Part shown: positions 1 to 7,522 of the stretch, piece by piece
How the letters are laid out: each line of letters opens with the position of its first letter
How positions within the stretch are numbered: position 1 is the first letter of the stretch
Assembly: GCA_017431395.1 (NCBI GenBank)
Contig: JAFRLD010000210.1
Coordinates: 1 to 21,912, forward strand
Reading direction: 5' to 3'
Length of the DNA: 21,912 nt
Source of the DNA: Bacillota bacterium
GTDB taxonomy: Bacteria > Bacillota > Clostridia > Peptostreptococcales > Anaerovoracaceae
Translations under genes and position numbers: made by a program
The notes under the pieces: model-generated
What the model was told of the DNA's origin: nothing
Database searches by the model: none
The model's input: the letters and a program-made list of their open reading frames with translations, nothing else

Positions 1-562
1 GAAGGAGCTGCTGCGGATCCTTGAGAGCATGGAAAAAGCCAAGAATGAGGGGAGCGCCGTGAAACGTCCCTACCGGCTGATGATCGTAGGTGTGCCGAAC
101 GTCGGGAAATCCTCGCTGATCAACCGGCTGACCGGACGCAGGTCCGCCAAGACCGGGGACAAGCCGGGTGTGACGAAAGGTAAGCAGTGGATCAAACTGG
201 CGAACGGCATGCAGCTTTTAGACACCCCCGGGATCCTCTGGCCGAAATTCGAGGATCCGAAGGTGGGGATGAACCTGGCTTTTTGCGGATCGATCAAGGA
301 TGAGATCATGGATCTGCCAACGCTCGGGATGGAACTGATCGGATATCTCGGGGAGCATTATCCGGAGATGTTGATGGAGAGATACAAGATCCCGGAGATC
401 GGGGAAACGCCCCTTGAGACTATGGAGGCGATGGCCGTGAAACGCGGGTGCATCCTGCCCGGAAAACGCATCGACTACGAGCGGATCGGGCGGCTCGTGC
501 TGGACGAGTTCCGTGCGGGAAAGATCGGGCGGATCACGCTGGAAAGACCGCAGGAGAAGTGA
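1..562 (+). CDS. rbgA: Ribosome biogenesis GTPase RbgA/YlqF, 5'-truncated by the window edge
   Basis: This is the C-terminal 187 residues of the circularly permuted GTPase that acts late in assembly of the 50S ribosomal subunit. The reading frame is open back to base 2 with no stop, so the N-terminal part, which carries the G4/G5 motifs in this family, lies outside the window. An ATG at 29 is internal, not the start. Visible motifs are G1 (GVPNVGKSS), the G2 threonine within [12 protein letters not shown] and G3 (LLDTPG), followed by the helical C-terminal RNA-binding region ending at TLERPQEK. This order, with G1-G3 towards the C-terminus, is typical of the YlqF/YawG class. The stop is one base before rnhB, the same pairing seen in many Firmicutes. 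Identification is firm; only the missing N-terminus limits it. Confidence 0.95.
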   Translation, partial: KELLRILESMEKAKNEGSAVKRPYRLMIVGVPNVGKSSLINRLTGRRSAKTGDKPGVTKGKQWIKLANGMQLLDTPGILWPKFEDPKVGMNLAFCGSIKDEIMDLPTLGMELIGYLGEHYPEMLMERYKIPEIGETPLETMEAMAVKRGCILPGKRIDYERIGRLVLDEFRAGKIGRITLERPQEK

Positions 563-563
563 G

Positions 564-1226
564 ATGACGAAGGAAGAACGACTGCAGAAACAGCTGCAGC
601 GCCTGGCAGAGATGAAGCAGATGGAGCAGGAACTCCATGAGAAGGGGTTCCGGTATATCGCCGGGGTGGATGAAGTGGGCCGCGGCCCGCTCGCAGGCCC
701 GGTGGTCACCGCGGCGGTGGTGCTCCCCGAAGGATTTGATGTGCCCGGCATCGACGATTCGAAGAAACTGTCCGAGAAACGGCGGGAAGAGCTCTACGAG
801 GTGATCATGGAGCAGGCACTGGCCGTAGGGATCGGGCAGGCGGAGCACGATGTCATCGATGAGATCAATATCCTGCAGGCAACGAAGCGGGCTATGCGGG
901 AGGCCATAGAGCAGGCGGATCAGATGCTGCAGAGGGAGCACGGAGGGAGCATAGATTATGTGCTCCTGGATGCAGTCGAGCTGCCGGGGCTTACGGTAGC
1001 CCAAGAGTCGGTCATCAAAGGCGATGCGAAGGTCCTGGCCATTGCAGCGGCTTCGATCATAGCGAAGGTGACAAGGGACCGGATGATGGTCGAGTACGCG
1101 AAGGAATATCCGTACTACGCTTTCGAGAAGAACAAAGGTTATGGGACGAAAGCCCATTATGAGGGGATCCGGGAGCACGGAATGTGCCCGATCCACCGGA
1201 AGACTTTTTTGAAAAAGATCCACTGA
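564..1226 (+). CDS. rnhB: Ribonuclease HII
   Basis: A cytoplasmic endonuclease that cuts the RNA strand of RNA-DNA hybrids and removes single ribonucleotides misincorporated in DNA. The 220-residue product has the RNase HII signature: [13 protein letters not shown] with the catalytic Asp36-Glu37 pair, [14 protein letters not shown], a third acidic site in LLDAVELPG (Asp136), KGDAK, and [10 protein letters not shown] with Asp172; HRKTF is near the end. The start is set at ATG 564, which has an AGGAG 7 bases upstream and begins one base after the rbgA stop. A start at 513 is possible in frame but would overlap rbgA by 50 bases with no supporting site. The residues before the catalytic core (about 1-30) are helical and charged. 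It is co-transcribed with rbgA; the promoter of the next operon overlaps its last codons. Confidence 0.96.
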   Translation: MTKEERLQKQLQRLAEMKQMEQELHEKGFRYIAGVDEVGRGPLAGPVVTAAVVLPEGFDVPGIDDSKKLSEKRREELYEVIMEQALAVGIGQAEHDVIDEINILQATKRAMREAIEQADQMLQREHGGSIDYVLLDAVELPGLTVAQESVIKGDAKVLAIAAASIIAKVTRDRMMVEYAKEYPYYAFEKNKGYGTKAHYEGIREHGMCPIHRKTFLKKIH

Positions 1227-1237
1227 TGTGATAAAAT
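1209..1237 (+). promoter_or_regulatory. Predicted sigma-A promoter of the fhs operon
   Basis: TTGAAA (1209-1214), a 17-base spacer, and TAAAAT (1232-1237) preceded by the extended -10 dinucleotide TG at 1229-1230. The -35 box lies inside the last codons of rnhB and the -10 box just after its stop. Transcription would start near 1244, giving a leader of about 48 bases with no riboswitch-like structure that I can see. The fhs ribosome binding site TAAGGAG (1276-1282) follows, 9 bases before ATG. The site is inferred from sequence match only. Confidence 0.75.
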
Positions 1238-1291
1238 ACATAAGTTATTACACTTATAGATCCATAGAGAAGAAGTAAGGAGCAAGCCACT

Positions 1292-2962
1292 ATGAAAACA
1301 GATATTCAGATCGCACAGGAAACAGAGGCACTGAGGATCACGGAAATCGCTGAGAAGGCGGGGATCGAAGAAAAATTCGTAGAGCCATATGGATTCACGA
1401 AGGCGAAGATCGACTATAACATTCTGGAAGAAAGAAAGAATGAGCCGGACGGCAAAGTCGTCCTGGTGACCGCGATCTCCCCGACCCCGGCAGGCGAGGG
1501 CAAGACAACGACGACCGTCGGTCTGGCAGACGCTATGCAGCGGATCGGTAAAAAGACCATGGTCGCGCTGAGAGAGCCGTCTCTGGGACCGGTCTTCGGG
1601 ATCAAGGGCGGTGCTGCCGGCGGCGGCTACGCGCAGGTGATCCCCATGGAAGATATCAACCTGCATTTTACCGGAGACATGCATGCGATCGGAGCGGCGA
1701 ACAACCTGCTCGCTGCGATGCTGGACAACCATATCCAGCAGGGCAACAGCCTCGGGATCGATCCGAGAAGGATCACCTGGAAGCGCTGCGTTGACATGAA
1801 TGACCGTCAGCTGCGGTTCATCACCGACGGCCTTGGCGGAAGAGTCAACGGGACCCCGAGAGAAGATGGCTTCGACATCACTGTTGCCAGCGAGATCATG
1901 GCGATCCTTTGCCTGGCAAACAACATCGATGATCTGAAGGAAAGACTGTCCAGGATCGTCGTTGGATACACCTATAACGAAGAGCCGGTAACCGCCGGAC
2001 AGCTGAAGGCGCACGGCGCGATGGCAGCTCTTCTGAAGGATGCCCTGAAACCGAACCTGGTTCAGACACTGGAGCACACACCGGCCCTGATCCACGGCGG
2101 CCCGTTCGCGAACATCGCCCACGGTTGCAACTCCGTTATGGCGACAAAGACAGCTATGAAGCTGGCGGATTATGTCATCACGGAAGCCGGATTCGGCGCG
2201 GACCTCGGCGCGGAGAAGTTCCTGGACATCAAGTGCCGTATGGCAGGCATCAAGCCTTCCGCCGTCGTCATCGTGGCGACCGTTCGCGCACTGAAGCATC
2301 ACGGAGGCGTCCAGAAGGCAGATCTGCAGGAGGAGAACCTGCAGGCGCTGGAGGCAGGTCTTCCGAACCTGCTGCAGCATGTGGAGAATATCACTCAGGT
2401 CTATGGCCTTCCGGCAGTCGTTGCGATCAACCGTTTCCCGACCGATACGGAAGCTGAACTGGCTCTGGTCGAAGAAAAGTGCAAGGAGCTGGGCGTCAAT
2501 GTCGCGCTGAGCGAGGTCTGGGGCAAAGGCGGAGAAGGCGGCATCTCCCTCGCGGAGGAAGTCGTCCGTCTCTGTGAGCAGCCCTCGGACTTCCAGTATT
2601 CCTACGATCTGGATATGACTATAGAAGAAAAGATCAAGGCTATCGCGAAGAGGATCTACCACGCGAAGCACGTGATCATCCAGCCGCCGGCAATGAAGGA
2701 ACTGAGGAAGCTCGAATCCCTTGGCTTCGACAAGCTTCCGATCTGCATGGCCAAGACGCAATACAGCTTCTCAGATGACCAGACTTTGCTCGGGGCACCG
2801 CAGGGCTGGACGCTGCAGGTTCGTGAGATCCGCGTCTCTGCAGGAGCAGGATTCATCGTCTGCCTGACCGGAAACATCATGACCATGCCGGGACTTCCGA
2901 AGAAGCCGGCAGCAGAAAACATCGATGTGGACAGCAGGGGTGTGATCTCAGGATTGTTCTAG
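1292..2962 (+). CDS. fhs: Formate-tetrahydrofolate ligase
   Basis: Joins formate to tetrahydrofolate at the expense of ATP, giving 10-formyl-THF. In anaerobes this is the entry step of the methyl branch of the Wood-Ljungdahl pathway or, run backwards, a source of ATP during purine or glycine breakdown. The 556-residue length is that of the usual homotetrameric enzyme. Visible landmarks are the P-loop-like [17 protein letters not shown] (about residues 67-83), the conserved segment [25 protein letters not shown], and the C-terminal [19 protein letters not shown] good TAAGGAG lies 9 bases before the ATG. It is the first gene of a three-gene operon with fchA and folD, whose products carry the formyl group on to methylene-THF. 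No acetyl-CoA synthase genes are in the window, so acetogenesis cannot be inferred. Confidence 0.97.
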   Translation: MKTDIQIAQETEALRITEIAEKAGIEEKFVEPYGFTKAKIDYNILEERKNEPDGKVVLVTAISPTPAGEGKTTTTVGLADAMQRIGKKTMVALREPSLGPVFGIKGGAAGGGYAQVIPMEDINLHFTGDMHAIGAANNLLAAMLDNHIQQGNSLGIDPRRITWKRCVDMNDRQLRFITDGLGGRVNGTPREDGFDITVASEIMAILCLANNIDDLKERLSRIVVGYTYNEEPVTAGQLKAHGAMAALLKDALKPNLVQTLEHTPALIHGGPFANIAHGCNSVMATKTAMKLADYVITEAGFGADLGAEKFLDIKCRMAGIKPSAVVIVATVRALKHHGGVQKADLQEENLQALEAGLPNLLQHVENITQVYGLPAVVAINRFPTDTEAELALVEEKCKELGVNVALSEVWGKGGEGGISLAEEVVRLCEQPSDFQYSYDLDMTIEEKIKAIAKRIYHAKHVIIQPPAMKELRKLESLGFDKLPICMAKTQYSFSDDQTLLGAPQGWTLQVREIRVSAGAGFIVCLTGNIMTMPGLPKKPAAENIDVDSRGVISGLF

Positions 2963-2993
2963 TTAAAAAAGACAGCTTTGTGGAGGATACTAA

Positions 2994-3635
2994 ATGACAT
3001 ATACGGATAAGATCTGCACAGAATTCATTGCCGATGTTGCCAGCAAAGCGCCGGTCCCAGGCGGCGGCAGTGTCGCTGCACTGGTCGGTGCATTGGGTGC
3101 GGCCCTGGGAAACATGGTCGCATCACTGACTGTCGGCAAAAAGAAATATGCTGACGTAGAGGAGGATATGCAGGAGATGATCGTTGAGATCCGGGAGATC
3201 CAGAAGCACCTGATCGATCTGGTCGAAAAGGACATCGAAACGTTCGAGCCTCTGTCAAAACTCTACGGGGTCCATCCGGAGACACAGAAGGAAAAACGCG
3301 ATCATGAGATCGCCATGGAGAAGGCATTATATGATGCCTGTATGGTCCCGATGGACATCATCCGGGAATGCGGACGGGCGATCGAGCTGTCGCAGGAGTT
3401 TGCCACCAAGGGCAACCGTATCGCGGTCAGTGACGCGGCTTCCAGTGCCGTCCTCTGCAAGGCTGCCATGCAGGCTGCCAGCTTGAATGTCTATATCAAC
3501 ACCAATATGATGAAGAACAAGAGAAACGCGGAGAGCCTGAATAACCGCTGCGCGACCTATATCGTATACTACAGCGGTCTGGCGGACGGCGTGTTCGGAT
3601 ACACCGCCAACCGGCTGATGAATACCGTGCTGTAG
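2994..3635 (+). CDS. fchA: Methenyltetrahydrofolate cyclohydrolase (FTCD_C family)
   Basis: A stand-alone homologue of the cyclodeaminase domain of formiminotransferase-cyclodeaminase. In Clostridia such proteins interconvert 10-formyl-THF and 5,10-methenyl-THF. The 213-residue product shows the family hallmarks: the N-terminal glycine-rich APVPGGGSVAALVGALGAAL (about 18-37), TVGKKKYADVEEDM, and the C-terminal DAASSAVLCKAAMQAASLNV with the following Y-INTN segment. GGAGG (2982-2986) lies 7 bases before the ATG. It sits 31 bases after fhs and 39 bases before folD. Cyclodeaminase activity on formimino-THF is an alternative within this family, but the fhs/folD context and the loss of the cyclohydrolase residues in the adjacent FolD favour the cyclohydrolase role. 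Confidence 0.9.
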   Translation: MTYTDKICTEFIADVASKAPVPGGGSVAALVGALGAALGNMVASLTVGKKKYADVEEDMQEMIVEIREIQKHLIDLVEKDIETFEPLSKLYGVHPETQKEKRDHEIAMEKALYDACMVPMDIIRECGRAIELSQEFATKGNRIAVSDAASSAVLCKAAMQAASLNVYINTNMMKNKRNAESLNNRCATYIVYYSGLADGVFGYTANRLMNTVL

Positions 3636-3674
3636 GAAAATGAAGGAGACGCAGGGAACCGAAAGGATGCAGAG

Positions 3675-4538
3675 ATGAGCGAGACCGTAGTTCTGCGCGG
3701 CAAGCCCGTGGCAGAAGAAATGACAGAAAAAGACCGGCAGGTCGCACAGCAGCTTCGGGAGAAAGGGATCATTCCTACGCTGGCGATCGTTCGCGTAGGA
3801 GAAGATCCGGGAGATCTGGCTTATGAACGCGGTGCGTCGAAGCGGGCGGAGAAGACCGGCATAGAGGTCCGGCATATCCAGCTCGAGGTATCCATCACTC
3901 AGGAGGAGCTGGTGGAACAGATCCGTCAGCTGAATCAGGACGATGCCGTCCACGGTGTCCTGATGCTGCGGCCACTGCCCCGCGGGATCGATGAAAAGTA
4001 TGTCTGTGAACAGCTCGCACCTGCGAAGGATATCGACGGGATCACATCCGGGTCCATGGCAGGCGTCTTTATGGACACAGACACAGGCTTCCCCCCGTGT
4101 ACGGCACAGGCCTGCATGGATATCCTGGATTATTACGGGGTCGACCTGACCGGCCGCAAGGTCACGGTCATGGGCCGGAGCCTCGTGATCGGTAAGCCCG
4201 TGGCCATGATGGCCATGCGCCGCAATGCCACCGTGACGGTCCTGCACAGCCGGACCACCCGGGAGGATTTCGCAAAGGCTGGACGGGACGCGGACATCGT
4301 GATCGCGGCTATGGGCCGGGCGAAAATGGTCGGCGCGGATGAGCTCGGCCTGGATCAGGTCATCCTGGATGTCGGCATCAATTCAGATGAGGACGGAGGC
4401 CTCTGCGGCGATGTGGATTTCGCGGCGGCGGAGCCGGCCGCTTCCATGATCACTCCGGTACCGGGCGGCGTCGGGAGCGTGACCACGGCGGTGCTGATGA
4501 GGCACGTGCTGCAGGCCGCGGAGAAGAGCTTGGAATAA
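3675..4538 (+). CDS. folD: Methylene-THF dehydrogenase (FolD family), probably lacking cyclohydrolase activity
   Basis: A 287-residue FolD-family protein. It oxidises methylene-THF to methenyl-THF with NAD(P). The catalytic domain and the Rossmann domain (VTVMGRSLVIGKPVAM, about 163-178; HSRTTRED) are present, as are KDIDGI (119-124) and the closing TPVPGGVGSVTTAVL. The catalytic Tyr50 is kept, but the residue four positions later, Lys54 in E. coli FolD, is Ala54, and the Gln98 position of the usual VQLPLP is Leu98 (LMLRPLP). The Ser three residues before the Tyr is Asp47. In the human enzyme the matching Lys56 and Gln100 are needed for the cyclohydrolase step, and yeast Mtd1 lacks both and is dehydrogenase-only. 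I infer a monofunctional dehydrogenase, complemented by fchA. GAAAGGA lies 7 bases before the ATG. A terminator follows the stop by 14 bases. Confidence 0.92.
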   Translation: MSETVVLRGKPVAEEMTEKDRQVAQQLREKGIIPTLAIVRVGEDPGDLAYERGASKRAEKTGIEVRHIQLEVSITQEELVEQIRQLNQDDAVHGVLMLRPLPRGIDEKYVCEQLAPAKDIDGITSGSMAGVFMDTDTGFPPCTAQACMDILDYYGVDLTGRKVTVMGRSLVIGKPVAMMAMRRNATVTVLHSRTTREDFAKAGRDADIVIAAMGRAKMVGADELGLDQVILDVGINSDEDGGLCGDVDFAAAEPAASMITPVPGGVGSVTTAVLMRHVLQAAEKSLE

Positions 4539-4552
4539 ATGCACGAAGGGAT

Positions 4553-4585
4553 GAGGCTATCACATGAGTGATATGCCTCTTTTTT
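4553..4585 (+). terminator. Intrinsic terminator of the fhs-fchA-folD operon
   Basis: GAGGCTATCAC (4553-4563), loop ATGA, then GTGATATGCCTC (4568-4579). The arms are complementary except for one bulged T, and six T follow (4580-4585). It starts 14 bases after the folD stop. The stem and T-run read on the + strand, so the operon should end here. Confidence 0.9.
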
Positions 4586-4805
4586 ATGCTCGGACGGTGG
4601 CGGGGCAGTGCCCTCGCTCTGTCCTCGTCGCAGGTGATCAGCAACGCTCGTTCGCAGCGAATCGTCGTTTTTCCCCGTTTACTGATGACGATCCACACCG
4701 CGACGAGGACATAAGCCAAAGTATCTACGAGAACACCTTGCCAGTAGGGACCAACACTTCTGGATTTGGCAATTTTACACAAACTGCTCTATTTTTCCCT
4801 TTTTT
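4586..4805. other. Intergenic region with no recognised gene, between terminator and next promoter
   Basis: No ribosome-binding-site/start combination or family motif was found on either strand. An open frame crosses it on the - strand from a TTG at 4782 and encodes a short hydrophobic stretch, but it runs through the terminator into the antisense of folD and has no credible start. The main content is the inverted-repeat structure at 4620-4711. The right part (about 4740-4805) turns AT-rich towards the promoter at 4806. Confidence 0.6.
4620..4711. repeat. Long inverted repeat enclosing nested hairpins, function unknown
   Basis: TGTCCTCGTCGC (4620-4631) is perfectly complementary to GCGACGAGGACA (4700-4711). 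The stem can continue inward, after one bulged A, with GGTG (4633-4636) pairing to CACC (4696-4699). Inside the loop there are two further complementary pairs: CGCT/AGCG (4645-4648 with 4656-4659) and ATCGTC/GACGAT (4661-4666 with 4687-4692). The whole could fold as a closing helix with two inner hairpins on either strand. No T-run follows on either side, so it is not an ordinary terminator. No target-site duplication is evident. It could be a small structured RNA, an attenuator, or the remnant of a miniature element. The repeats are seen directly; any role is inference. Confidence 0.6.
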
Positions 4806-4834
4806 TTGCATTTTTAGAAGATCTATGTTATAAT
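4806..4834 (+). promoter_or_regulatory. Predicted strong sigma-A promoter of the wall-hydrolase/valS gene run
   Basis: TTGCAT (4806-4811), a spacer of exactly 17 bases, and a perfect TATAAT (4829-4834) with the extended -10 TG at 4826-4827. A run of T (4801-4807) and an AT-rich stretch precede it. Transcription would start near 4841, giving a leader of about 70 bases. It is the only good promoter found between here and the right end, so it may drive a very long transcript, although internal promoters could have been missed. Confidence 0.8.
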
Positions 4835-4845
4835 ACCGTGATAGT

Positions 4846-4902
4846 ATGCCTGTATTGGCATTGGAAATAAAAGCTAACTCTGGGTTTCGTGGGGAAACGG
4901 AG
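4846..4902 (+). promoter_or_regulatory. Structured 5' leader with hairpin covering the ribosome binding site
   Basis: Two hairpins fit the leader. The first is ATGCC-TGTATT-GGCAT (4846-4861). The second has GTTTC (4884-4888) pairing with GAAAC (4894-4898) around GTGGG. It can alternatively be drawn with CTCTG (4878-4882) pairing to CGGAG (4898-4902), which takes up the GGAG ribosome binding site at 4899-4902 just before ATG 4910. I could not match it to a riboswitch class that I know (c-di-GMP, c-di-AMP, T-box, THF, TPP and SAM consensus elements are absent). Control of translation by this structure is inference. Confidence 0.45.
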
Positions 4903-4909
4903 ATATATA

Positions 4910-7510
4910 ATGAGAAGAATTGCTGCAATAATCATATCGATCTGTATCGCGGTCACAGGGACATGTACGGGGATCCCGGAGCTGATGGTAACAGGGGATG
5001 GAATAGAAGCTTCCGCAGCCAGTTACCCGGCTCTTAAAAAGATCAACTACAAAGCGACCGGAGATCAGCAGAAAGACATCATAGGGTTTGCCAAAACACA
5101 GGTCGGATACAGGGAAGGCAGTAACAACAACACTTATTTCGGCCACTGGTTCGGAGCAAACTATAATCCGTGGTGTGCGATGTTCGTGTGCTGGAGTGCG
5201 CGGAAGGCGGGCGTGGACAAGTCCATCATTCCTTCTCTGGCAACGGCTGACCGGGGCTGGGCGAAGAAACAGGGCGTGTACCATAAGTCAAAATACTGGG
5301 GTGGAAATTATAAACCGAAGAAGGGCGATCTGATCTATTTCTCCTGGAGTGTCAGAGACTGGGCGGATCATATAGGAATGGTAACCGGAACAGGTAAAGA
5401 AGACGGGACCACCTATGTCTATACAGTAGAGGGGAATAAGCACGATAAGGTAACAGAGGGCACGTACGCGCTCAATAACCGGTATATCCTCGGATACGCA
5501 TCTCCGAAGTATACGACAGGGACGCCGACTACGACGACCAAGCCGACGACGTATAAGCTGAAGTATAGAGATGGTCTTGATTCTACAAGCAATGATGAAG
5601 AGGACAAGATCATTCCGCCGGTCAAAGGATCCTTCGGAAAGGAGCTCACCCTTTCGGAAACGAAATTCAAGAGGTCCGGGTATGCTTATACCAAGTGGGA
5701 CATCTACCGGGAGAACAGCAACGGCAAGCTGATCTATCTCTGCCGGGATGATGCGACGGAGACTAAAGAGAAATGGTATCTGAAGAGTGAGATGCCGGAC
5801 AGCTACACGATGGTGACCGTCGAATGTGGTGGTACTTTGACCATCAACAAGGCCGTGACCGGGACCGTATATGCTTCTCCTGTATGGAAGAAGGCGGATT
5901 ACACCATAACCTATAAGGCCAATGGCGGCATCGGAGCACCGGCGGCACAGACCAAAAAAGAAAACAAAGATGTGAAGCTCAGCACAGATGTCCCGACAAG
6001 AGAGGGCTATGAATTCCTTGGCTGGGCGAAGAAAGCGGATGCGACCAAGGCGAAGTTCCAGCCGGGCGATACTTATACCGACAATAAGAACCTGAAGCTT
6101 TATGCAGTCTGGAAGCTGATCCCATATGCGGTAGTGACGATCGAGGGGGTCAACACGAGGTCCGGCCCAGGAACGACCTATGAGAAGCTGGATACGTTAG
6201 ACGAAGGGACGCAGATCACTATCACCGCAGTCAGCGAAGACGGGAAATGGGGTATGATCGAGGACGGTTCCTGGATCGATCTCGAGTATACCAGCAAAGA
6301 AGACGAAGTCCCCGTCTATACATTGGAATACAGTGACGGAGTGACCTCGACGCAGAACGACAGAGACGTGATCAAACCGGTGATCGTTAAGTTCGGCAAG
6401 GAACAGGCGATCGCGACCGATAAGTTCACGAGAAAGGGCCACCATTACAGCAAGTATGAGATCTACCGGGTCGAAAACGGAACGGTCCGTTATTACTGCA
6501 GAGATATGGCGACCGGAAAGAAAGAAAAGTGGTATGATGAGGGCCAGCTCTCAAGGACCACGAAGTATGAGAAGTTCACTCCGGCTCCCGGGGAAAACCT
6601 CAAGATCCTCAAGGCCGCGGGAGACCTGATGATCATTACTCCGATATGGGAACTGGACACCTATACCATTTCCTACCATGCGAAGGGCGGGAAGGACGCA
6701 CCGAATAAGCAGACAAAGAAATACAATAAGAAGCTGATCCTCAGCAAACATAAACCAAAGAAGTCCGGATATGACTTCCGCGGATGGGCCACCTCGAAGA
6801 CGGCCAAGAAAGTGAAATATAAGCCTGGCGCGAAGTTCGTGAAGAACAAGGATACGAAGCTTTATGCCGTCTGGGAAAAGAAGGCCACGAAGGTGAAGAC
6901 CACATCGGATGTGAATAAGCGAAAGGGCCCGGGCACCGAATACGATGTGATCGGCTCCATTAGCAAGGGCAAGGTCGTATCCATCGTCAAGAAGAAGAAC
7001 GGCTGGGGCAAGCTCAAGAACGGCGGCTGGATCAGCCTGAGCCTGACGAAGAAGGTGACTTCAGGAACTAAGTCCAGCAAGAAGACCAAGGCGACTAAAT
7101 CCAAGAAGGAACCAGCGAAGTCGTCAGACAGCAGCCTGGTGTTCACCGTTAAGGTGAGCTCGAGCGAAGGTGTCAACGTACGCACCGGCCCGGGCAGGAA
7201 ATATGATGTTGTCACATCCTATGAGAAGGGCAAGACGCTGAAGATCGAAAAGGTCAAGAATGGATGGGGACAGCTGCAGAACAAGAGCAAACGCTGGATC
7301 CTGCTGAAATACACTAAGATCACCAGTGGATACAGGGTCAAGATCACATCGGATGATCTGAACCAGAGAAAGGGTCCGGGCGTGCAATACGATATCAAGA
7401 GTGTCATCAAGCCCGGCAAATACAATATCTCCAAGATCAATGGAGACTGGGGAAAGGTAAAGGAGACCGGATACTGGGTCTATCTGGCATATACGACGCG
7501 TATCAAATAA
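4910..7510 (+). CDS. Secreted CHAP-domain cell-wall hydrolase with InlB-type and SH3 repeats
   Basis: An 866-residue exported protein. Residues 1-38 are a signal peptide (basic MRR, hydrophobic core, probable cut after ASA). Residues about 50-200 form a CHAP/NlpC-P60-like amidase or endopeptidase domain with Cys89 in NPWCAMFV, His154 in WADHIGMV and an acidic/Asn site in VEGN (173-176). After a Thr-rich linker, a module occurs twice (about 214-460 and 468-712). Each copy is an extended InlB-like repeat (FGKE...KF.R.G..Y.K..IYR...CRD.AT..KEKWY), a standard InlB B-repeat (YK.NGG...GYEFLGWAKK...LYAVW), and a bacterial SH3 domain (N.R.GPGT.Y). A Lys/Ser-rich linker (713-743) precedes two more SH3 domains (744-866). 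ATG 4910 is preferred over GTG 4889 because GGAG lies 7 bases before it. The likely role is peptidoglycan cleavage at the wall; the bond cut is unknown. Confidence 0.88.
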   Translation: MRRIAAIIISICIAVTGTCTGIPELMVTGDGIEASAASYPALKKINYKATGDQQKDIIGFAKTQVGYREGSNNNTYFGHWFGANYNPWCAMFVCWSARKAGVDKSIIPSLATADRGWAKKQGVYHKSKYWGGNYKPKKGDLIYFSWSVRDWADHIGMVTGTGKEDGTTYVYTVEGNKHDKVTEGTYALNNRYILGYASPKYTTGTPTTTTKPTTYKLKYRDGLDSTSNDEEDKIIPPVKGSFGKELTLSETKFKRSGYAYTKWDIYRENSNGKLIYLCRDDATETKEKWYLKSEMPDSYTMVTVECGGTLTINKAVTGTVYASPVWKKADYTITYKANGGIGAPAAQTKKENKDVKLSTDVPTREGYEFLGWAKKADATKAKFQPGDTYTDNKNLKLYAVWKLIPYAVVTIEGVNTRSGPGTTYEKLDTLDEGTQITITAVSEDGKWGMIEDGSWIDLEYTSKEDEVPVYTLEYSDGVTSTQNDRDVIKPVIVKFGKEQAIATDKFTRKGHHYSKYEIYRVENGTVRYYCRDMATGKKEKWYDEGQLSRTTKYEKFTPAPGENLKILKAAGDLMIITPIWELDTYTISYHAKGGKDAPNKQTKKYNKKLILSKHKPKKSGYDFRGWATSKTAKKVKYKPGAKFVKNKDTKLYAVWEKKATKVKTTSDVNKRKGPGTEYDVIGSISKGKVVSIVKKKNGWGKLKNGGWISLSLTKKVTSGTKSSKKTKATKSKKEPAKSSDSSLVFTVKVSSSEGVNVRTGPGRKYDVVTSYEKGKTLKIEKVKNGWGQLQNKSKRWILLKYTKITSGYRVKITSDDLNQRKGPGVQYDIKSVIKPGKYNISKINGDWGKVKETGYWVYLAYTTRIK

Positions 7511-7522
7511 AAGGAGAAATCG

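Noticed and set aside
513..563. Upstream in-frame start for rnhB
   Set aside because: Would overlap rbgA by 50 bases; ATG 564 has a good AGGAG at correct distance and gives the family's normal N-terminus.
1157..2761. A 534-residue open frame on the - strand opposite fhs
   Set aside because: It lies antisense to a clearly identified, full-length fhs, has no family motif or ribosome binding site, and is explained by the codon bias of the real gene.
3327..4247. A 306-residue open frame on the - strand opposite fchA and folD
   Set aside because: Crosses two real genes and their junction in antisense; composition rich in His/Asp/Arg as expected for a shadow frame.
4450..4782. A - strand frame from TTG with a hydrophobic segment in the 4586-4805 gap
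   Set aside because: Starts with TTG without a ribosome binding site, runs through the folD terminator and into antisense folD, and resembles no family that I know.
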